This document shows positions 8,471 through 17,427 of a DNA stretch of 64,000 nucleotides, piece after piece; within the stretch, counting starts at the first letter, position 1, and every line of letters begins with the position of its first letter. The notes below the pieces were generated by a model, which was not told where the DNA came from, ran no database searches, and saw only the letters and a program-made list of their open reading frames with translations. Both the position numbers and the translations under genes were made by a program. The DNA comes from JAFMDF01 sp965277445 (GTDB lineage: Bacteria > Bacteroidota > Bacteroidia > Chitinophagales > Saprospiraceae): assembly GCA_965277445.1 (NCBI GenBank), contig CBDICY010000050.1, positions 496,001 through 560,000 on the forward strand, written 5' to 3'.

Positions 8471-9276
8471 ATTTTATAAAATCGGATATTACCCCTACTA
8501 TCAAAGACTTAAGAACTAAACTATATCAACAATTGACCGCCCCTATTGATGCCATGTGGGAGCTACTTTACATTGCTTCGTCGCAGCATTACCTGATTGA
8601 AAAGGACAAAAATACTTTAGGATACTGTTGTATCAATGAGGAAGGTTGCTTGATTCAACTCTTTATTGAAGCAGCATATCTCTCAAAAACGAATAAGGTA
8701 ATCGAAGCCTTAATTGACGCTAAATTAATTACTTCTGCTGCTTTAAGTTCTAATGAACCTGTGGCATTCAATGCCTGTTTATTTCATTCAACATCCATCA
8801 AACCCAATACTTTCTGTTTTGAACATTTGAATCAACCGATGAAAGTACACGCTCCGTTAAACATTGAATTGGTTACAACTAAGAATATTCGGGCGATTAA
8901 ATTATTTTTAAAAGAACAAGTAGGAATGGACGATACCTTTGGCTACACAGAGAACCTTATTGCAAGGAAAGAAATATTTATGATAAAAGAATCAGGAATA
9001 ATCATTGCTACAAGTGAACGTAGAATTAGTGATACCCAATCGGAGATAGCAGATGTAGGAATTATTGTAAACAAGGACTATCAAGGACGAGGAATTGCTA
9101 CAAAAATAATGCAAATGCAAGTCAATCGAGTATTGAAAGAAGGTAGAAAACCTATTTGTTCTACTACCTTGGACAATACAGCTTCTAGAAAAGCTATTGA
9201 GCGGTCGGGGTTTTATTGCTCTAATATCATTTTCGATATTCGTTTTTCTGCAGTAAACAGGAAGCAGGAAATTTGA
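8467..9276 (+). CDS. GNAT family N-acetyltransferase
   Basis: A 269-residue protein. The C-terminal 110 residues contain the acetyl-CoA binding signature: ADVGIIVNKDYQGRGIATKIM followed by the CSTTLDNTASRKAIERSGF segment typical of GNAT enzymes. The first 150 residues are not assignable and may be a degenerate second GNAT fold or a substrate-binding domain. It overlaps the TetR gene by four bases, which suggests its expression is controlled by that repressor. The acetyl acceptor is unknown. Confidence 0.85.
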   Translation: MNFIKSDITPTIKDLRTKLYQQLTAPIDAMWELLYIASSQHYLIEKDKNTLGYCCINEEGCLIQLFIEAAYLSKTNKVIEALIDAKLITSAALSSNEPVAFNACLFHSTSIKPNTFCFEHLNQPMKVHAPLNIELVTTKNIRAIKLFLKEQVGMDDTFGYTENLIARKEIFMIKESGIIIATSERRISDTQSEIADVGIIVNKDYQGRGIATKIMQMQVNRVLKEGRKPICSTTLDNTASRKAIERSGFYCSNIIFDIRFSAVNRKQEI

Positions 9277-9315
9277 GATAAAACCCATTACTCCAAAATA
9301 CGCTTGACCAAAAAA

Positions 9316-9345
9316 CCATCTTCAACTAACATAAGTTGAAAATGG
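9316..9345. terminator. Stem-loop after the TetR-GNAT operon
   Basis: CCATCTTCAACT (9316-9327) pairs with AGTTGAAAATGG (9334-9345) with one mismatch. It lies 40 bases downstream of the GNAT stop codon. The U-run is weak, so termination is plausible but not certain. Confidence 0.45.
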
Positions 9346-9398
9346 TCAATAGTTTCAAAACAAAACGATAAGTCTTTGCTATTTGTGTGAGGGGGGCA

Positions 9399-9743
9399 CT
9401 AGGCGGCTTTATGCATGCTCACCACAAAAAGAACAGCGGCGGCATTTAACCAATAGTAGTAGGCATCTAATCCTTCAAAAGCTAGTAAGAAAGGTGCTAT
9501 TGCGAATGTTACCCCTACTAAGAAATCCACGATTAAGTGAATTTTGTAAGGAATTACTCGGATGACACCTAAATGATGGTCTGTTAATATAGTTAAAATA
9601 AGCGCTGCTATTCCTGTCGCTACGGATAGTTGTAAAGCTAGTGGATTAGATTCCCCTAAACCTAGTAAAAAAGGCAATCCGATTAATGCTAGGGCAACGG
9701 GGTAATCTAAATAAGCATGGATTTCTTTGGTGACAAATTTCAT
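9399..9743 (-). CDS. SPW-repeat-like small membrane protein
   Basis: A 114-residue protein with four hydrophobic segments (YPVALALIGLPFLLGL; LSVATGIAALILTIL; IHLIVDFLVGVTFAIAPFLL; YYWLNAAAVLFVVSM). The two halves look internally related (HAYLDYPVALALIGLPFLLG and HLIVDFLVGVTFAIAPFLLA), consistent with the duplicated SPW-type membrane repeat. The function is unknown. It lies downstream of a SnoaL-like gene on the same strand with a palindrome between them. Confidence 0.65.
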   Translation of the reverse strand: MKFVTKEIHAYLDYPVALALIGLPFLLGLGESNPLALQLSVATGIAALILTILTDHHLGVIRVIPYKIHLIVDFLVGVTFAIAPFLLAFEGLDAYYYWLNAAAVLFVVSMHKAA

Positions 9744-9856
9744 GATTTTTAATTTTTTTAGTTTAAAAATGAAGGACTATTCGGCAATAGATTATTCACT
9801 CATTTTTAGTTTGTTTGTTAAAATGGTGTGTTTAATAGGGTAATGAGTCGATGAGT

Positions 9857-9887
9857 TTATGAGGTGATGAGTCTCATTACCTCATAA
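9857..9887. repeat. Near-perfect 15-bp intergenic palindrome
   Basis: TTATGAGGTGATGAG (9857-9871) pairs with CTCATTACCTCATAA (9873-9887) with one mismatch. A larger alternative pairing (GGTAATGAG/CTCATTACC) shares the same bases. The GATGAG-rich motif resembles the stem at 57314-57364. Confidence 0.7.
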
Positions 9888-9905
9888 AATTCATCACCCC
9901 ACTCC

Positions 9906-10259
9906 TTATTCCGCATTAAAATATTCTTCCTGCACTACCAACCCATCTGCATTCCATACTCGGCGAATAATTTCATGCCAGTAGATTTTACTGCCATCTT
10001 TCATATCAAAATCAAAAGTAAATTCGGAAGCGGTAACACCATCTCCTACAAGGGTATGATGTAACGTAATGCCATTTACTTTAGCTATACCGCCTAAAAA
10101 ACCTTCCATTTTTGCGACCATTGCTGCTTTACCAGCAGTTGTAGCCGCACCGTAATCGGAGGTAGCTGCATCTTCTGCAAAGAAGGTTTTTACGGCATTT
10201 ACTATATCTCCTTGCGCTACCATAGCGTCCATTTTTTGGACTTGATTTTCTATATTCAT
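9906..10259 (-). CDS. SnoaL-like / NTF2-fold protein
   Basis: A 117-residue protein with the SnoaL-like pattern: an N-terminal helix pair (IENQVQKMDAMVAQGDIVNAVKTFFAEDAATSDYG), then strands with FTFDFDMKDGSKIYWHEIIRRVW and a C-terminal VVQEEYF. It is probably distantly related to the protein at 1261-1635. It has no signal peptide. Its role is unknown. It sits in a minus-strand group of small proteins between a YHS-domain protein and an SPW-like membrane protein. Confidence 0.75.
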   Translation of the reverse strand: MNIENQVQKMDAMVAQGDIVNAVKTFFAEDAATSDYGAATTAGKAAMVAKMEGFLGGIAKVNGITLHHTLVGDGVTASEFTFDFDMKDGSKIYWHEIIRRVWNADGLVVQEEYFNAE

Positions 10260-10415
10260 CTTAATTTTTTTTGTTAATGATTAATAACTTGAAGTGCACC
10301 ATTACGTGCATTAACTTCTTTTAGACTAACTAAGATTCCTGATAAATACGGGTGATTTCCCCTGAATAAAAGATGAGGGATTTAATTGTTATACTTAATT
10401 ACAAACTAGTGAATC

Positions 10416-10862
10416 TTACATTTTCTTCCAGTTAGCAGCAGCTTTCTCTGCCATGCCTTTTTCGTCTTTTAACCATAACTGCTTCGCATCTACTTCCAAA
10501 TCGTATAAGAAAAGATATAACTTGTCATTGCTCACCAAAAACTTATTTGGGTCTGTTCGGAATTTTGCCCCTACAGCAATACCTGTGGCACACCAGCCAC
10601 CATAAGCAGGAAGATATTTACTTGGATTGGCATCGAATTTTGCTTTTTGGTCCTCATCCGTAAAGTAATACTTCAACCCATCATGCTCTGATTTGTGAGC
10701 AATTGTTCCTCTTTGCGCTAAGTTCATGTCAACATAAGATACAGGACTGTATCCCTGTAGGGCGATTTTACTATCATCTGTGTTTGTCTTTTGCCCGAAA
10801 ATGGTTCCAATAGACAATAATAAGGCTAAGGCAGTCATGAAAACTGATCTTCTAAAATTCAT
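10416..10862 (-). CDS. Exported YHS-domain protein
   Basis: The start at 10862 (MNFRRSVFMTALALLLSIGTIFGQ) gives a good signal peptide. The longer ORF to 10931 would overlap the upstream gene. The mature part holds a YHS domain: YSPVSYVDMNLAQRG, KYYFTDEDQKAKFDANPSKYLPAYGGWCA. YHS domains occur in metal-associated proteins and the GGWCA cysteine may bind metal. A paralogue lies at 23756-24202. The gene begins 46 bases after the end of the small membrane-protein gene, suggesting cotranscription. Confidence 0.82.
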   Translation of the reverse strand: MNFRRSVFMTALALLLSIGTIFGQKTNTDDSKIALQGYSPVSYVDMNLAQRGTIAHKSEHDGLKYYFTDEDQKAKFDANPSKYLPAYGGWCATGIAVGAKFRTDPNKFLVSNDKLYLFLYDLEVDAKQLWLKDEKGMAEKAAANWKKM

Positions 10863-10908
10863 TTTTATAAAATTATGAGTGATTAAAAAAATATTAATTA
10901 TTCGTTTA

Positions 10909-11199
10909 TTACAAATTTTCTTTTGATTCAATGGACATAGGACGGTCTGCTTTCCAGGAACGAAATCCCTTTAGATTAATGCATAAAAAAATACAATTAG
11001 CTAATACATTAGCAAGGCTACCGACTTGGACCGCAAAAATCATCCAGAAAAAATTACTAATGATACCGTATTTAAATCCGTTTAATTTTTTGCATCCCAA
11101 TAAATGTAATTGTAACATGGTAAATAGCATCGCTAACCAATCCGCTCCGTAAAACTTGCACACAACTGCACTCAAGTTTATATCCATCCATTCTGGCAT
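10909..11199 (-). CDS. Small membrane protein, PnuC/SWEET-like topology
   Basis: A 96-residue protein with three hydrophobic stretches around WLAMLFTMLQLHLLG, IISNFFWMIFAVQVGSL and NVLANCIFLCINLKGF. The arrangement (helix, a GxKK loop, an FxWM helix, and a final N-x-x-F-x-x-x-N-x-x-G-F helix) resembles half-transporter-like proteins related to PnuC, but I cannot assign a substrate. It is followed by the YHS-domain gene on the same strand. Confidence 0.55.
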   Translation of the reverse strand: MPEWMDINLSAVVCKFYGADWLAMLFTMLQLHLLGCKKLNGFKYGIISNFFWMIFAVQVGSLANVLANCIFLCINLKGFRSWKADRPMSIESKENL

Positions 11200-11346
11200 T
11201 TTCGCTTTTTAAAAATTTGGCTATTTATTACATTTGTTGTACTAAACCTACGGTAGCTAAAGGCAAAAAAAAGCCCTACCTTTAGTTCGTTAAATAATAC
11301 TATTTCATCATTAAAATGCTTTATCATGCAAAAAAAACACCTTAAT

Positions 11347-11363
11347 CGGCAGGGCTTGTGCCG
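11347..11363. repeat. Candidate left-end hairpin of the IS91-like element
   Basis: CGGCA and TGCCG form a 5-bp stem around GGGCTTG, just upstream of the recombinase gene. Its role as the terminus is inferred from position only. Confidence 0.35.
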
Positions 11364-11398
11364 AAGTTAGCGGTTTTTCTGAACTCTATCAAAAACTC

Positions 11399-12235
11399 TT
11401 GACCAAAATTCGATTAAACGGTCAGAGTGAATCAACTTTAGCCAACTACGGCAAATGCATCGCCAAATTAAGTCTCTATTTTGGCTGCACTCCGCTCGAA
11501 CTTACCGATGCTCAAATCAACGACTATTTACTTCTACTTCGAGACCATCAAAAACCTTCCTATTCTTATTTCAAACACACCGTTTATGGTTTGCGCTATG
11601 TTTTTCGACTAGTTGGCCGAGAAGACCGTGCTATTCGATTACCTACGATTAAAAGAATCAAAGACCTGCCTGTTGTTTTTAGCAAAAAGGAATGTCGCCT
11701 TTTATTTAAAACACCCAAACTACTCAAACACCGTATCCTATTAAGCCTTACCTATTCTGCTGGTTTGAGGATTGCAGAAGTCTGTAATCTGCACCAAAGA
11801 GATATTGATTTTGACCGCAAACAAATCCATATCCGACAGAGTAAATACAAAAAAGACCGTTACGTACCACTCTCCGATTTAATGGCTAAAGGGCTTAAAA
11901 AATATTACCATGCTTGTCAGCCCAAAGATTGGGTATTCAATGGTAAAACTTTTGGCAGCCCCATCAGTAAACGTGGCATTGGTTGGGTAATGCGAACCAC
12001 CCTCAAAAAAACGGATATTCAAAAGAAAGCCAGTTTGCACACCTTACGGCACTCTTATGCCACTCATTTACTCGAAGATGGTCTGGATTTATATACCATT
12101 CAACATCTTTTAGGGCACGAACATATCTCCACTACTTTAGTCTATTTACACGTTGCCCACACCATTCAGCAACGAGGACATTCTCCTTTTGATACCCTTT
12201 ATAACATCAAGCAAGATAGTACCCAAAAAGGATGA
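11399..12235 (+). CDS. Tyrosine recombinase of IS91-like element
   Basis: A phage-integrase-type recombinase of 278 residues as counted from the TTG at 11399. The N-terminal SAM-like DNA-binding domain spans about residues 1-85. The catalytic domain carries R124 (SAGLRIAEV), H214 and R217 (SLHTLRHSYATHLL), H240 (LLGHEH) and the nucleophile Y249 (TTLVYLH), so it appears active. The frame stays open upstream of the TTG and reads a plausible FSELYQKLLTKIRL continuation, so the real start may be a non-ATG codon further upstream. Such recombinases regularly accompany IS91-type transposases. Confidence 0.88.
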   Translation: MTKIRLNGQSESTLANYGKCIAKLSLYFGCTPLELTDAQINDYLLLLRDHQKPSYSYFKHTVYGLRYVFRLVGREDRAIRLPTIKRIKDLPVVFSKKECRLLFKTPKLLKHRILLSLTYSAGLRIAEVCNLHQRDIDFDRKQIHIRQSKYKKDRYVPLSDLMAKGLKKYYHACQPKDWVFNGKTFGSPISKRGIGWVMRTTLKKTDIQKKASLHTLRHSYATHLLEDGLDLYTIQHLLGHEHISTTLVYLHVAHTIQQRGHSPFDTLYNIKQDSTQKG

Positions 12236-13398
12236 AGCCTAAATTTGATATTGGCAAAATCCTTCGGGATAACTGGAAATGGATTGAAAATAATCCAAAA
12301 TTAACGAATCATCATAAACGGATGCTTCGAGCTATTTCCTTATGCCGTACCAAAGCATTAGGCGGTCATGTGGATGCTTGTACCGACTGTGGTTGTATTC
12401 GCATTTCTTACAATTCTTGTCGCAATCGCCATTGTCCTAAATGTCAAAGTATTCAACGAGAAAAATGGATAATGAAACGGGAAGCAGAACTATTGCCTGT
12501 TCCTTATTTTCATGTTGTTTTTACCATTCCCGACAAACTCAATCAACTTTGTTTACATCACCCAAAAATGATGTATGATTTGCTATTTAAAACCGCAAAA
12601 AAAACTATTCATTCCTTTGCGAATGACCCTAAATATTTAGGGGCTAAAGCAGGAATGACTGCCATTTTACATACTTGGGGGCAGAATCTGAGTTTGCACC
12701 CACATTTACATTGTATCGTCCCTGGTGGTGGTTTGACACCGAATGGAGATTGGAAAAATGCGCATCCTAACAGCAAGTTTCTTTTTCCCGTCAAAGCGAT
12801 GAGCAAAGTTTTTAGAGCCAAATTTGTTGCCGATTTACGAAAACAAGCAGCTGAAAATCATATCACTATCCAACCCGCCATTTTTAAACAACTTTTTGCT
12901 AAAAATTGGGTCATCTATGCTAAACGTCCTTTTGGTGGACCTAAACAAGTCATTGAATATCTAGGGCGATATACTCACAAAATCGCTATCACTAATCATC
13001 GAATTCTACACATTACCGGTACTTCCATTATTTTTCGCTATAAAGATTACCGAAAAGCGGGTAAAGTGGAACGAATGGAATTACCTATTTCCGAGTTTAT
13101 CCGTCGGTTTGCACTACACATTTTGCCTACTGGTTTTAGGCGTATCCGACATTATGGATTTTTGGCTAGTCGGTATAAAAAAGAAAATTTAGCCAAGGCT
13201 AGAGCTAGTTTAAAAGTAAATCCACCGATAACGAAAATGCCTGTCGTTTGGCAACAAATCAGTATACAGCGATTAGGCTTTGACCCGCAAATCTGTACTT
13301 ATTGTGGTGCAAAAGCGATCGTTCGTATTGATATTTTACCGCCAACTAGAGCGCCTCCTGAGAAAATCCCGCAATTAAAGTTGACCACTATTTCATAG
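12232..13398 (+). CDS. IS91 family transposase (HUH, Y2)
   Basis: A 388-residue transposase. A zinc-ribbon region (C50, C53, C68, C71: ACTDCG and HCPKCQ) leads the protein. The HUH metal-binding motif is LHPHLHC (H156, H158, H160). The paired tyrosines Y243 and Y247 lie in YLGRYTHKIAI, matching the Y2 rolling-circle enzymes of this family. A second CxxC (CTYC, 355-358) is near the C terminus. All key residues are present, so the gene is likely functional. It overlaps the recombinase by four bases. Confidence 0.95.
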   Translation: MKPKFDIGKILRDNWKWIENNPKLTNHHKRMLRAISLCRTKALGGHVDACTDCGCIRISYNSCRNRHCPKCQSIQREKWIMKREAELLPVPYFHVVFTIPDKLNQLCLHHPKMMYDLLFKTAKKTIHSFANDPKYLGAKAGMTAILHTWGQNLSLHPHLHCIVPGGGLTPNGDWKNAHPNSKFLFPVKAMSKVFRAKFVADLRKQAAENHITIQPAIFKQLFAKNWVIYAKRPFGGPKQVIEYLGRYTHKIAITNHRILHITGTSIIFRYKDYRKAGKVERMELPISEFIRRFALHILPTGFRRIRHYGFLASRYKKENLAKARASLKVNPPITKMPVVWQQISIQRLGFDPQICTYCGAKAIVRIDILPPTRAPPEKIPQLKLTTIS

Positions 13399-13639
13399 GT
13401 TATTTTTAATCCTTCCCTTTGGAAGGCTAAAATTGATTTGCCTATACTTAACAAAATTGCCCAAAACCAATAAATTTTCGCCCTTTTAAGACTAGTCTTT
13501 CTGAATAAACATTGATTTTGGAAGCCATTTCTTAAAAAATATTTCGTTTCTTCTTCTCTTTAATCTTTCTTCATTTCATTCAATCGCCATAATAGCAAAA
13601 AATCCTGCTGAACCAAAAATCGGTTCTGTACAACATTAT

Positions 13640-13670
13640 CTTCATGCTTGGCACTCCGTGCCGCATGAAG
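13640..13670. repeat. Candidate right-end hairpin of the IS91-like element
   Basis: A composite hairpin. CTTCATGC (13640-13647) pairs perfectly with GCATGAAG (13663-13670), and inside it GGCAC pairs with GTGCC around TCC. It lies 240 bases past the transposase stop, where the origin end of IS91-type elements is expected. Confidence 0.5.
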
Positions 13671-13863
13671 ACTTATTTATTAGTTTCCGTTTTTATCTAT
13701 GATTAAATTGTACTACAAAGGTAAGTAGGAACAAGCGTTAAATTAGTACAAAATATTCTCCATAAATTGTACTTTTTAAAAATAACTAAGTCGTTGAGCC
13801 TTCATAAAGTATAATTTTTTCTACAGGATGTATAAAAAAAAACTATCGTTCTCTTTTTAAATA

Positions 13864-13871
13864 TATATTTG
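13864..13871 (+). promoter_or_regulatory. -7 promoter element of the T9SS cargo gene
   Basis: TATATTTG matches TAnnTTTG and lies 48 bases upstream of the start codon at 13920. Confidence 0.55.
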
Positions 13872-13919
13872 CTACTAATTCATCCAAATAATTTTTAGCA
13901 ACTTTTAAAACCTCCATTA

Positions 13920-16310
13920 ATGAGAATTATTTACTCCATTGTTTTTTTATTCCTGACCAGTTTCTCCTTAACTGCTCAAAGCAATGTGAACCTTGTTTCC
14001 AACTTGCCTTATAATCAATTTGTTAACGATATATGGGGTTATGTAGCTGAAGATGGTACAGAATACGCTTTGGTCGGCACCCAAACGGGCGTATCTATTG
14101 TAAGTTTAGCCGATATAGTAAACCCTACCGAAGTGGACTTCATCGCAGGAAGTAGTTCTACTTGGAGAGATATTAAAACTTTTGGAAGTCGTGCTTATGT
14201 TACGACGGAAGCTAGTGACGGACTTTTAGTCATTGACTTATCGAATTTACCAGATACAACCAGTCATTATTTCTGGAGTACTACTTTAGAAGGCGAAACC
14301 GACTCTTTACGTTCTTGTCATAATTTATATATTGATGAAAATGGATATTGCTATCTATCAGGTGCTAACTTAAATTCGGGAGGCTTGTTAATTCTTGATC
14401 TTTTTTCTGATCCGACTCAACCTAAATTGATAGGACAAGGGCAAGCTGTTTATTCTCATGATGTTTTTGTTAGAGACAATATCGCTTATAGCTCAGACAT
14501 AGAATCAGGTAATTTAACCATTCATGATGTATCTGATAAAAATAATGTGCAATTATTAGCCAGTCAACAAACGCCTTTTGCTTTCACCCATAACGCATGG
14601 ATTTCAGATGATGGAAAAACTGTTTTTACAACTGAAGAGAGAGGCAATGCGCCAACTACCTCCTATGATATTTCCGACTTAAATGATATTAAAGAATTAG
14701 ACCAATTTGTTCCCCTAGCAACTAAAGGACAGAGCGTTATTCCGCATAATGTGCATGTATTAAATGATTTTTTAATCCTCTCTCATTATGGTGATGGCTG
14801 TGTTATTGTGGATGCTAGTCGTCCAGACAATTTAGTGGAAGTAGGCAATTTTGATACCTCCCCAAACGGAGTTGGCGGATTTGTGGGTTCATGGGGCGCT
14901 TATCCTTTTTTACCTTCTGGTTTAATCTTAATGTCCGACTCTGAAAATGGCCTTTTTGTTTTAGAACCTACCTATACCAGAGCCTGCTATTTGGAAGGCA
15001 TTATTACCAATGCGGCGAATGACGAAGTCATTCCCAATGTAACTATTTCTATTAATAATACCTCCAATAATGTAACGTCTGATTTAACAGGCGCATTTGA
15101 AACAGGCTTAGTCGAAGCGGGCACTTACGAGGTAAGTATTTCAAAGCGAGGATTTAAGACCCAACAAGCAACGGTGGAATTGAAGAATGGCGAGCTAACT
15201 TTATTGATGGTGAGTTTAGAAGAAACGCCTTCCTTTAATTTGGCTGGCATGGTTACAGTAGATGAACAGGGAACGCCCGTTGGTGGCGTACAAGTTCAAC
15301 TAATAGACAATGAAACAACACTCGAAGCTATATCCAATGAAAATGGACAATTCGCTTTCGATGGCGTATTTGAAAATGTATATAGCATTTTGGTAGGAGC
15401 ATGGGGCTATAAAACGCAATTATTAAGCGATTTAAATTTAAATGAAAGTAATAATACGCTAACCATTCAACTAGAAAAAGGCATTGAAGACCCTTTTGCT
15501 TTGGATTTAGGTTGGACGGTGACCAACGAAAATATACTCTTTGGCGGTGATGGCTTTGAGTTTGGCGTTCCTGTAATACTAGAAGATTTCCCTTTATTAA
15601 CAAGTGATGTGGATGGAGATATTGGAGATAAATGTTACGTAACCTCAAATGCAGCTAGTTTTGAAGAAGGTTTGCTTTTTATAGGTAAAACGACTTTAAC
15701 TTCCCCTTCTTTTGATCTTAGTGGGATGGAAAATCCGCAGATAGGCTATCATACCAATTTTGGAAACGCAATTTTTGGGTATGATTTATTGAATGGGGAA
15801 GATACTTTATATGTCTACTTGGAAAATGGAATAGACAAAGTAATTATTGATAAAATTACCACCGACCTTGATATAGAAAATTTATCCCTTCCAAAATGGC
15901 GAAGTTCGAGCATCCAAGTAACCGATTTTATTAGTCCTTCTGAAACAATGAGGATTAGTTTTGAAATCAACTCCACCAATGAAAATTCCGCTATCAAAGC
16001 AGGCGTAGATAATTTTGTGGTTTGGGATGCTACATCCGTCGGAATCAATGATTTTATTCAAGAAGATTTGAATTTTAGTGTATATCCTAATCCTATTCAA
16101 GACATTGTCCACCTCCAATATAATCCACAACAATGGGCAGCAGCACCTACTGTCTTTGTTTATGATGTGCTAGGTAAAACGATTCATCGACAAAAAGTAA
16201 CGACCAATCAATTGGTGAGTCTTCCTACTAATTTATCTTCAGGTGTTTACTTTATTCAATTAGTTGGGCAAACGCAGGGTAGCCCAATCATAAAATTGGT
16301 AAAAAATTAG
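13920..16310 (+). CDS. Choice-of-anchor B family protein with T9SS sorting tail
   Basis: A 796-residue secreted protein. The signal peptide (residues 1-19) ends in LTAQ. Residues 20-355 carry LVIVD-type repeats as found in choice-of-anchor B proteins (VSIVSLADI, LLVIDLSN, LLILDLFSD, LTIHDVSD, CVIVDASRP). Two carboxypeptidase-regulatory-like beta domains follow (about 360-435 and 440-520), then a region of about 180 residues, possibly a jelly-roll. The final 85 residues are a type A T9SS sorting domain (FSVYPNPIQD, VFVYDVLGK, SGVYFIQLVG, KLVKN). It should be exported and then secreted or anchored to the cell surface. Its ligand is unknown. Confidence 0.88.
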   Translation: MRIIYSIVFLFLTSFSLTAQSNVNLVSNLPYNQFVNDIWGYVAEDGTEYALVGTQTGVSIVSLADIVNPTEVDFIAGSSSTWRDIKTFGSRAYVTTEASDGLLVIDLSNLPDTTSHYFWSTTLEGETDSLRSCHNLYIDENGYCYLSGANLNSGGLLILDLFSDPTQPKLIGQGQAVYSHDVFVRDNIAYSSDIESGNLTIHDVSDKNNVQLLASQQTPFAFTHNAWISDDGKTVFTTEERGNAPTTSYDISDLNDIKELDQFVPLATKGQSVIPHNVHVLNDFLILSHYGDGCVIVDASRPDNLVEVGNFDTSPNGVGGFVGSWGAYPFLPSGLILMSDSENGLFVLEPTYTRACYLEGIITNAANDEVIPNVTISINNTSNNVTSDLTGAFETGLVEAGTYEVSISKRGFKTQQATVELKNGELTLLMVSLEETPSFNLAGMVTVDEQGTPVGGVQVQLIDNETTLEAISNENGQFAFDGVFENVYSILVGAWGYKTQLLSDLNLNESNNTLTIQLEKGIEDPFALDLGWTVTNENILFGGDGFEFGVPVILEDFPLLTSDVDGDIGDKCYVTSNAASFEEGLLFIGKTTLTSPSFDLSGMENPQIGYHTNFGNAIFGYDLLNGEDTLYVYLENGIDKVIIDKITTDLDIENLSLPKWRSSSIQVTDFISPSETMRISFEINSTNENSAIKAGVDNFVVWDATSVGINDFIQEDLNFSVYPNPIQDIVHLQYNPQQWAAAPTVFVYDVLGKTIHRQKVTTNQLVSLPTNLSSGVYFIQLVGQTQGSPIIKLVKN

Positions 16311-16392
16311 AAAGGTCGAGGTTTATTTATTGAATTTAAGGAATAGAGAATAAGAACTTCTATAAGTCTCTATTCTCTGTTCTCTAATCTAT

Positions 16393-17427
16393 TTATCCAT
16401 ACTTCCCTTGATACTCCGAAGGCGTTAATCCTGTATATTTCTTAAAATAAGCAGAAAAGTGGTTGGCTTCTTTAAACCCTAATTCCCTTGCAGTCGCTTT
16501 GATCGTTGCTACTTTTAATAGTATTTTGGCGGTATTTATCAGTTCCGTCCGAAGGAGATCGCCAACTGTCATATTTAATTGGTCTTTAACCTTACGGGAA
16601 AGGGTCTTAATGCTCATAAATAGTTGATCTGCATAAAAGGCGGTACTATGCTGATTTTTGTGATGGGCTTGAATTAGCGCAGTCAAGTCTTGGAGGAAAA
16701 AATTGCTTGGGTCTACCCCATATTTTTGTCTAAATTTAGCAGGCGTTAATTGGGTCTGCCCTTTAAAAAAACGATTAAAATAAGCAGGGTCTTTAAAGCC
16801 CATATCATACGCTACTTCTTGAATCGGTTTGTCGGTAAGGGCTATATCTTTTTGGCTTTCAATAATAACTTTTCGTTGGGCTAAATTTTTAACCGTTAAA
16901 CCTAATCTGTTTTTAACCAATTTTTGAATCGCATAATATTCGTGGTTAATATTCGTCACAAATTGCTGGACACTCCAATTTTCTTTAAAGTGTTCATCAA
17001 TCACTTCTTTTAAATCAAAAATAATGGTATACTCGTCTTTTTTGGCATTGAACGGATTTTGCCAATATCATTGATTGGTCGAAACATCCAATACTTTTAA
17101 AGGACTTTCATCAAATAAAGTCGCTAATATAGGCTGACTCTTATTAGAAAATTCTATATAACCCATCGCTATTAAATGCTTGAATAGTACTCGAAAATCC
17201 GTTGATTCTGCTACTAAGTCATTCGGGAATTCTAGAATAACGGCTTCAAATTCGCCATACAAAAATTTAATAGACTGATTGGGAGACAAGAAAATGAGTT
17301 TGTCTTGAAATTGGGAATAATTTTTAAAATCTACTTCTATCATGCCATTCCCTGACTTTATCCAAATCATCACATGATACGGAAAAGCAATAAATTCATT
17401 TATTTTAGGCTGGAATGTTTTTAGCAT
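16393..17427 (-). pseudogene. Tandem-HTH AraC-type regulator interrupted by in-frame TGA
   Basis: Two ORFs (17427-17068 and 17004-16393) lie in the same frame and are separated only by one TGA at 17070-17068 and 21 open codons. Read through, they give a 344-codon protein: an N-terminal cupin-like sensory part (about 1-118), then two consecutive AraC-type helix-turn-helix domains (QEVAYDMGFKDPAYFNRFFKG and ARELGFKEANHFSAYFKKYTG). The TGA follows VSTNQ and most simply replaces a sense codon such as TGG. A restart at GTG 17004 could still produce the two DNA-binding domains alone. The gene is either a recent nonsense allele or a sequencing error. Confidence 0.8.

Larger units (their letters stand above)
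11347..13670 (+). mobile_element. IS91-like element with linked tyrosine recombinase
   Basis: A two-gene transposon in which a tyrosine recombinase and an HUH transposase overlap in an ATGA junction. Small GC-rich hairpins near each side (11347-11363 and 13640-13670) are candidate terminal structures such as those IS91-type elements use for rolling-circle transposition. The exact boundaries are not proven, since IS91 elements lack inverted repeats and target duplications. Confidence 0.7.
13399..13919. other. IS91-like right end and promoter region
   Basis: This 521-bp stretch has no convincing gene. It holds the candidate oriIS-side hairpin at 13640-13670 and, after it, AT-rich host-like DNA that should carry the promoter of the T9SS cargo gene. 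Confidence 0.5.

Noticed and set aside
16393..17427. TGA recoding (selenocysteine or altered code) in the AraC-type gene
   Set aside because: Many other genes in the window terminate with TGA, and there is no nearby SECIS-like structure that I can identify. A nonsense mutation is simpler.
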